From Pseudomonadota bacterium (GTDB lineage Bacteria > Desulfobacterota > Desulfovibrionia > Desulfovibrionales > Desulfomicrobiaceae): DNA of 64,000 bases. The notes under the pieces were generated by a model. The model saw only the letters and a list, made by a program, of their open reading frames with translations. It had not been told where the DNA came from and did not search any database. Below, piece after piece: positions 60,270 to 64,000 of this stretch. Location: NCBI GenBank assembly GCA_018902545.1, contig JAHIQM010000006.1:124001-188000 (forward strand), read 5' to 3'. Each line of letters starts with the position of its first letter. The stretch's first letter is position 1. A program made the translations under genes and the position numbers.

Positions 60270-60824
60270 GTGCGACTTGTATGTTGTCTTTTGTTCTGTC
60301 TTGTTCTGGTCGGATGCGCCACGCCCAGGATTGTCGTGCTCTCCGACCCGCTAACCGCCCGGGAACACAACGATCTCGGAGGGTCCTACGAGGCCGCCGG
60401 GCAACTGGATCTGGCCCTGAAATCTTATGAAGCGGCCGCTGCAAAGGATCGCTCCTGGGACCAGCCGCTGATCAACCTCGGCAACGTGCACGCGGCCCTG
60501 GGCGACTGGGCGCAGGCGCGCGAGAGCTTCAGGCTGGCCCTGACGCGCAATCCCGAAAATCCGGAGGCCATGAATAACCTGGCCTATGCCCTCGTGAAGC
60601 TGGAAGAGCCGCGTGAGTCCATGGAGTGGTCCGCCGGAGCGATGAATGCCGAGCCCGACAACCCGCTCTTTAAGGCCACCATGGCCCTGGCCTTGACGCA
60701 AACCGGCGAAAGGGAAAAGGCGCTGGCGCTCCTGGACGAAACCCTGCAAACCCTGCCCCCCAGTGATCCTCTGTACGGAGAAATTACCGCCCTGCGCGAC
60801 CAGATCGCAAACTCCGCCCCCTGA
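60270..60824 (+). CDS. TPR-repeat lipoprotein
   Basis: 184 aa: lipobox LVLVGC (Cys16), then four or five TPR helices (NDLGGSYEAAGQLDLALKSY, INLGNVHAALGDWAQARESF, NNLAYALVKLEEPRESMEW). TPR domains dock partner proteins, here probably the C39-like peptidase encoded just before. GTG start at 60270. A bidirectional terminator follows, so the three genes form one transcript. Confidence 0.82.
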   Translation: MRLVCCLLFCLVLVGCATPRIVVLSDPLTAREHNDLGGSYEAAGQLDLALKSYEAAAAKDRSWDQPLINLGNVHAALGDWAQARESFRLALTRNPENPEAMNNLAYALVKLEEPRESMEWSAGAMNAEPDNPLFKATMALALTQTGEREKALALLDETLQTLPPSDPLYGEITALRDQIANSAP

Positions 60825-60882
60825 TGCTGCGTCATGGGCATGGCTGCCTGTGCCGGGCTGTATCTTTGATGGATTATACGAA

Positions 60883-60918
60883 AACGCCGCCTTGCATTTG
60901 GAGAAGGCGGCGTTTTTT
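60883..60918. terminator. Bidirectional intrinsic terminator
   Basis: AACGCCGCCTT (60883-60893) pairs with AAGGCGGCGTT (60904-60914), eleven pairs, with TTTTTT-type tails on both strands. It closes the TPR cassette and the minus-strand AmiS-like gene. Confidence 0.9.
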
Positions 60919-60939
60919 CGTCTTTGCCATGCATAAAGA

Positions 60940-61476
60940 CTAGAAAGGCAGCTTGCCAAAACCGATGAGGTCATACGCGGGTACGAGCAGGCCGAGGAAA
61001 GACAGAATAATAAGGAGTGCGCCCAATACCTTGGGCGACAATTTTCCATACGTCACGGCCCAGACCGCGACCGTCAGCACCACAAAGGCAATCATCATGC
61101 AGCCAAGGTAAAGGCTCTTGCCGATGAATGATGTTCCGTCGGGCTTGATGCCCCCGCCGGTGAAGTAAAAATACGCGGCAGTGGCTAAAATGAATGCCAT
61201 CATCAGGCTCAGGTTGCCCAGAGAGCGCAGGTCTTCGACTCCATTCAGCATGCAGTACGAGATTGTAAGGTACACAATGCCAAAGGGAATCAGTAATGTC
61301 GCCGTAAACGCGTCGCTTCCAAAAAGAGGAGTCGCATGAATTATCCCGCCGATACACGTTATTATGCCCACAAAGCCGGCTATCGCGCCGCAGGTTTTCG
61401 CATCCCCCTGGCCAAAGTAAAAGAGTCCGATCGGAAACCACAACATGGCAATTGTCACAAGTAGTACCAAAGTCAT
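60940..61476 (-). CDS. Six-helix membrane protein, AmiS/UreI-like
   Basis: 178 aa, six probable membrane helices. N-terminal helix MTLVLLVTIAMLWFPIGLFYFG, then CGAIAGFVGIITCIGGI, and a C-terminal VLGALLIILSFLGLL followed by GFGKLPF. Size, six-helix pattern and the LF-x-FG feature resemble the AmiS/UreI amide and urea channel family, but conserved pore residues could not be verified. Start ATG 61474-61476 follows GGAGGA. A longer in-frame start at 61512 is not supported. Ends before a bidirectional terminator. Confidence 0.5.
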   Translation of the reverse strand: MTLVLLVTIAMLWFPIGLFYFGQGDAKTCGAIAGFVGIITCIGGIIHATPLFGSDAFTATLLIPFGIVYLTISYCMLNGVEDLRSLGNLSLMMAFILATAAYFYFTGGGIKPDGTSFIGKSLYLGCMMIAFVVLTVAVWAVTYGKLSPKVLGALLIILSFLGLLVPAYDLIGFGKLPF

Positions 61477-62093
61477 TACTTTTTCCTCCGTCGCTGAGAT
61501 AAATTTTTTCAATCAAGACATGCTTGAAATTGAAAAAACATGAAAAACCGCCTGGTCATCGCAAGAGTGATGTGTCCCTCCTTGTTGAATTTTAAGTGAT
61601 GATCCTTGATGAATTTTGGATAACATGGCTTGATTATTGGATGAAGCATATAAAAGCAAAAAAAACGACAATGAGTATGTCTGGTTATGATAGTTTGAGA
61701 TATAATCAAAATTCATATTGAGCAAAATTGAGACCATAAACAATATATTGCATCATTTTTTATGAATTTAAATAGTGATGATTTGTAATAAATATGCGCA
61801 AATGAGACTAATTCAATTTCTCCAGTATTGATAAGAACTTAGTAAGCTCAAAATATGTGAAGGATTACGAGGGGTATTCAGTGATTGTGTCTGGTGCTTA
61901 GAATAGAAGACATAGTGATGGGTCATAATGTCTCGCGAGCGTGTCATTAGTATACAAGGAATGGATCGTCTGTGTGTTGTGCCTCGAATTGAGTGAGCAC
62001 GATATAAATGCGCCCCGTGTCCAGGCTTTCCCAATGACGGGGGCCAGGGCGCGGGGCGTTTATCTGGGATGGCGAATCAGTATTGCGGGGTGA
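61477..62093. other. AT-rich intergenic region
   Basis: 617 nt, markedly AT-rich (especially 61600-61900) against GC-rich flanks. No gene found. A strong AAGGAGGG lies on the minus strand at 61576-61583 without a start codon at a useful distance. An imperfect GC-rich hairpin (CGCCCCG at 62011-62017, CGGGGCG at 62052-62058) lies near the end of the acetyltransferase gene and may terminate it. Confidence 0.5.
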
Positions 62094-62609
62094 TCAGACA
62101 GCGTCGGGGCTGAAGGCCGCGTGGGCGACGATATCGCCGCATGGCGCGGTGTCTCCCAGTTGCACAGCCAGGACATACTGTGGGGGTACGCCCGCGTAGG
62201 TCAGGCCTGCGTAATTATTGAACCCGAGTCGGGAGTAGAAGCCGGGGTCGCCCACCAGGACGATGCCTGCCGCGCCGCGCTTACGCATCCGGTCAGCGGC
62301 TTCGCGCACAAGGGCGGAGCCGATACCGTGACCTTGCCGGTGCGGCAACACGCCCACCGGCCCGAGCAGAAACCAGTTGCTCGCGTTATCTCCTACTGTG
62401 GCGGGAGAGATGGCGATATGCCCGGTCACGACGCCGTCCTCCTCCGCCACCAGGGAGAGGGTCAGGTCGCCGCACGCCCGCAGGCGCTCCACGATGATAT
62501 GCTCGACGGGCTGCGCTCCCGGCGGGTGCTGCGGGTGATCCTTGAAGGCTGCGTAGTGCAGGTTCGATATGGTCGCGATGTCGGAAGTTCTTTCAGTTCG
62601 TATGTTCAT
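62094..62609 (-). CDS. GNAT-family N-acetyltransferase (YhbS-like)
   Basis: 171-aa acetyltransferase. Acetyl-CoA loop VLPHRQGHGIGSALVREA (about residues 85-102), followed by IVLVGDPGFYSRLGFN, a YhbS-type feature. The substrate is unknown. ATG at 62607-62609 follows AAAAAGG; the longer in-frame start at 62666 lacks a ribosome site. Confidence 0.85.
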   Translation of the reverse strand: MNIRTERTSDIATISNLHYAAFKDHPQHPPGAQPVEHIIVERLRACGDLTLSLVAEEDGVVTGHIAISPATVGDNASNWFLLGPVGVLPHRQGHGIGSALVREAADRMRKRGAAGIVLVGDPGFYSRLGFNNYAGLTYAGVPPQYVLAVQLGDTAPCGDIVAHAAFSPDAV

Positions 62610-62973
62610 GTATCTACCTTTTTGATGCCATCCGGCGGTGCCCTTTGTTCTGCAATCGCACTCCATTCTGCAGAGGCAATTGTTGTCCCTTACGATTCAA
62701 CAGCACGGCAGTGCTTGATCTGGCGGATCTCATGCTATGACTCATTGTTGTGTGCCTGGGGGACGCTGCCCTTTACAGGTTTCAAGATTGCTGCGCCAAA
62801 AGATGATGGGCGCAATTGCTTGTGCATCGCCGATGGAGGCGTAAAGGGGGGCTTTATTTCGAAACGACCGGGATGATTGCGACCGTGTTGGGAATGGTTG
62901 ATTACGAAGAGCCGCGAAATTGCGGGGACGCGGCTTTGCTTGCAAGCTCCACGAAGAGCGGCAGCACAAGCCA
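62610..62973. other. Intergenic region between the GNAT gene and the TIGR04211 gene
   Basis: 364 nt. No gene found. A seven-pair hairpin AGCCGCG/CGCGGCT (62910-62935) with only a weak T tract on the plus side lies about 40 nt beyond the end of the TIGR04211 gene and may be its terminator or a transcript end. Confidence 0.4.
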
Positions 62974-63630
62974 TCAGAACATGCGGCCTGTTTTCTTTCG
63001 CTGCAACCGGCCCAGAACCAGACCGAGGAGCAGGCTGGCGCCGACGACGCCCGCGCCGGTGAGGAACCATCGGAACTGCGTGTCACCGCTGAGGTTCTTG
63101 ATCTTCATCTCCAAGGCTTCTGCTAGTTTCGCCGTTTCGGCCTGCAGCACAATGAGTTCTTCATGCGCTTTCTTCAAGTCCACATAGGCTTTTGATCCCC
63201 GTTCCAGTTCGGCATACTGCTGCTGCAAGGAGGCCAGTTCGGTTTCGGCGCGGTCCAGGCGGTCCAGCAACGCCTGGTTTTCTCCGGTCGTGGCGGAAGT
63301 CTTCTCGGTCATCTCGGCCATGGTGGCGCGCAGGGTTTCATTCTCCTGGGCGAACCGCTCCACCTGGAGGGCGGCCGGAGCCGTTTTGGTCAGATACCGC
63401 GCCAGTATCCATCCTTCGACGCCTTGGACCCGCACAAGGGACCAGTCCTTGTCGGTCCTGAGCACTTCCACTGGAGTGCTGGACGGCAGCATCTTCAGGA
63501 TTCTGTTACTATTGGTCGGTCCAGAGCGCAGCGTTATCTCGAAAACGTCAGTCACGTAGGCGGGTTGCGCGTGAGCCGCGCTCACGACAAGCAGCACCGC
63601 CATCATGGTCAGCAACATATATCTTTTCAT
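62974..63630 (-). CDS. TIGR04211-type SH3-domain, coiled-coil membrane protein
   Basis: 218 aa: signal peptide (MLLTMMAVLLVVSAAHA), bacterial SH3 domain (about 25-80, VTDVFEITLRSGPTNSNRI and DWSLVRVQGVEGWILARYL), a coiled coil (about 95-180), and a C-terminal membrane helix (FLTGAGVVGASLLLGLVLG) followed by a basic RLQRKKTGRMF tail. Layout matches the TIGR04211 family of proteobacterial envelope proteins of unknown function; the SH3 may bind peptidoglycan or a peptide. Confidence 0.86.
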   Translation of the reverse strand: MKRYMLLTMMAVLLVVSAAHAQPAYVTDVFEITLRSGPTNSNRILKMLPSSTPVEVLRTDKDWSLVRVQGVEGWILARYLTKTAPAALQVERFAQENETLRATMAEMTEKTSATTGENQALLDRLDRAETELASLQQQYAELERGSKAYVDLKKAHEELIVLQAETAKLAEALEMKIKNLSGDTQFRWFLTGAGVVGASLLLGLVLGRLQRKKTGRMF

Positions 63631-64000
63631 GTCATCCCCTTTTCAGCTCACGGCCGGGTAAGACCACCTCAATTATTGCTCTATAAGATGGTTTAGCTGC
63701 CTCTCTCTGCCAGATCAGGCATGGAGAGTCAAAAGCCATGCAAGGGGTCCATCGGCAGAATTTAGGCCCGAAGAAGTGATCATCGCACAGGAAGTCAAGT
63801 CATTACAGTCTTATGAGATTCGTTTGGCCAGCCAATGTTGTCCTGTGTTTTCAAGCTGCGCATCGTGCGGAAATTCTGCGGGTGATCCGCCGTCAATTGC
63901 GTACGGCTTGCCGGTGCTCACCGGCTTTTTTTCCTTATATTCATTCCACAAAAAGTACGGATGATTCTGAATTTGTCTGAGGTGGCGATACTGGCACAGT
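63631..64000. other. Right-edge intergenic region with an orphan terminator
   Basis: 370 nt. No protein-coding gene is called. A 62-codon frame (63776-63964) runs through the terminator and has no ribosome site. The plus-strand terminator at 63910-63932 implies an upstream transcript; a second hairpin (GCGG-GTGAT-CCGC, near 63878) precedes it. The next gene is beyond the edge. Confidence 0.5.
63910..63932 (+). terminator. Orphan intrinsic terminator
   Basis: GCCGGTG (63910-63916) pairs with CACCGGC (63919-63925), then TTTTTTT. Strong, on the plus strand, with no recognised plus-strand gene ahead of it within the region. Confidence 0.85.

Noticed and set aside
61509-61743. Two overlapping minus-strand frames of 66 and 76 codons in the AT-rich gap
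   Set aside because: Neither has a start codon placed behind the strong AAGGAGGG, and composition looks non-coding.
63776-63964. 62-codon frame near the right edge
   Set aside because: It runs straight through a strong intrinsic terminator and lacks a ribosome site.

Overview
The window looks like ordinary core chromosome of a GC-rich deltaproteobacterium, most likely a Desulfovibrionales member (Desulfomicrobium or Desulfovibrio type). This is inferred from gene content: a diaminopimelate aminotransferase (DapL) route to lysine and peptidoglycan, a DsrE-family protein, CarD, a TIGR04211-type SH3 protein, an ispE-tRNA-Gln-prs-rplY-pth block, and stand-alone relatives of PEP-synthase C-terminal domains. 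No database search was possible. No phage, insertion sequence, CRISPR array or integron was seen. Repeats are limited to a REPIN-like inverted pair and two in-frame minisatellites.

Layout. 1-5093: the start of gcvT, an uncharacterised 570-aa protein, a tandem-GAF protein just ahead of mreB, and a NUDIX-fold protein that has lost its catalytic glutamates. 5128-9241: rimI, an O-methyltransferase, a cyclophilin, a YheT-type hydrolase and a DegP-type periplasmic protease behind a sigma-54-like motif. 9260-13238: ispE, tRNA-Gln(TTG), prs, rplY, pth and carD, with strong terminators after rplY and carD. 13489-20333: rho, nadE, an M48 metalloprotease with TPRs, then yajC, secD and secF. 20659-28155: a TauE/SafE permease with an Ala/Pro/Glu-rich N-terminal arm, a small membrane protein with EMC3/TMCO1-like topology, a stand-alone PEP-synthase-type C-terminal domain protein, and the NAD operon nadC-nadA-nadB on the minus strand.

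28322-33560 is the most unusual block. It encodes an 870-aa membrane-anchored TPR protein with a perfect CCHC zinc knuckle, a family 9 glycosyltransferase with a C-terminal extension, and two helical proteins, the last resembling FliT/FlgN chaperones. 33592-36428 holds folate salvage (5-formyl-THF cyclo-ligase), PgeF, a metallophosphoesterase and exonuclease III. 36469-40326 holds a TetR regulator, the REPIN-like element, a DsrE protein, an RtcB RNA ligase with a pentapeptide minisatellite, and an aspartate kinase with a short, degenerate ACT region.

40398-53365 holds a double UspA protein, a transglutaminase lipoprotein, murJ, dapL, a tRNA methyltransferase-like gene, a 46-aa membrane peptide, a CBS-CBS-ACT protein, a nitrilase-family amidase, larC, yaiI, a U32 protein, a PHP phosphoesterase and infA. 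53633-64000 holds a triple-PAS histidine kinase with a single-domain receiver, SelO, CheX, a PA2779/PA2778/TPR lipoprotein cassette, a six-helix AmiS/UreI-like protein, a GNAT enzyme and a TIGR04211 protein. The window ends with an orphan intrinsic terminator.

Functional links: NAD synthesis is represented by nadC/A/B and nadE. Lysine and peptidoglycan supply is represented by the aspartate kinase, dapL, murJ, pgeF and mreB. Protein export and quality control are represented by yajC-secDF, degP, the M48 protease and cyclophilin. I saw no clear-cut new system. The best leads are the zinc-knuckle cassette, the minisatellite RtcB, the GAF-MreB operon with its overlapping small ORF, and the PA2778/PA2779 cassette.
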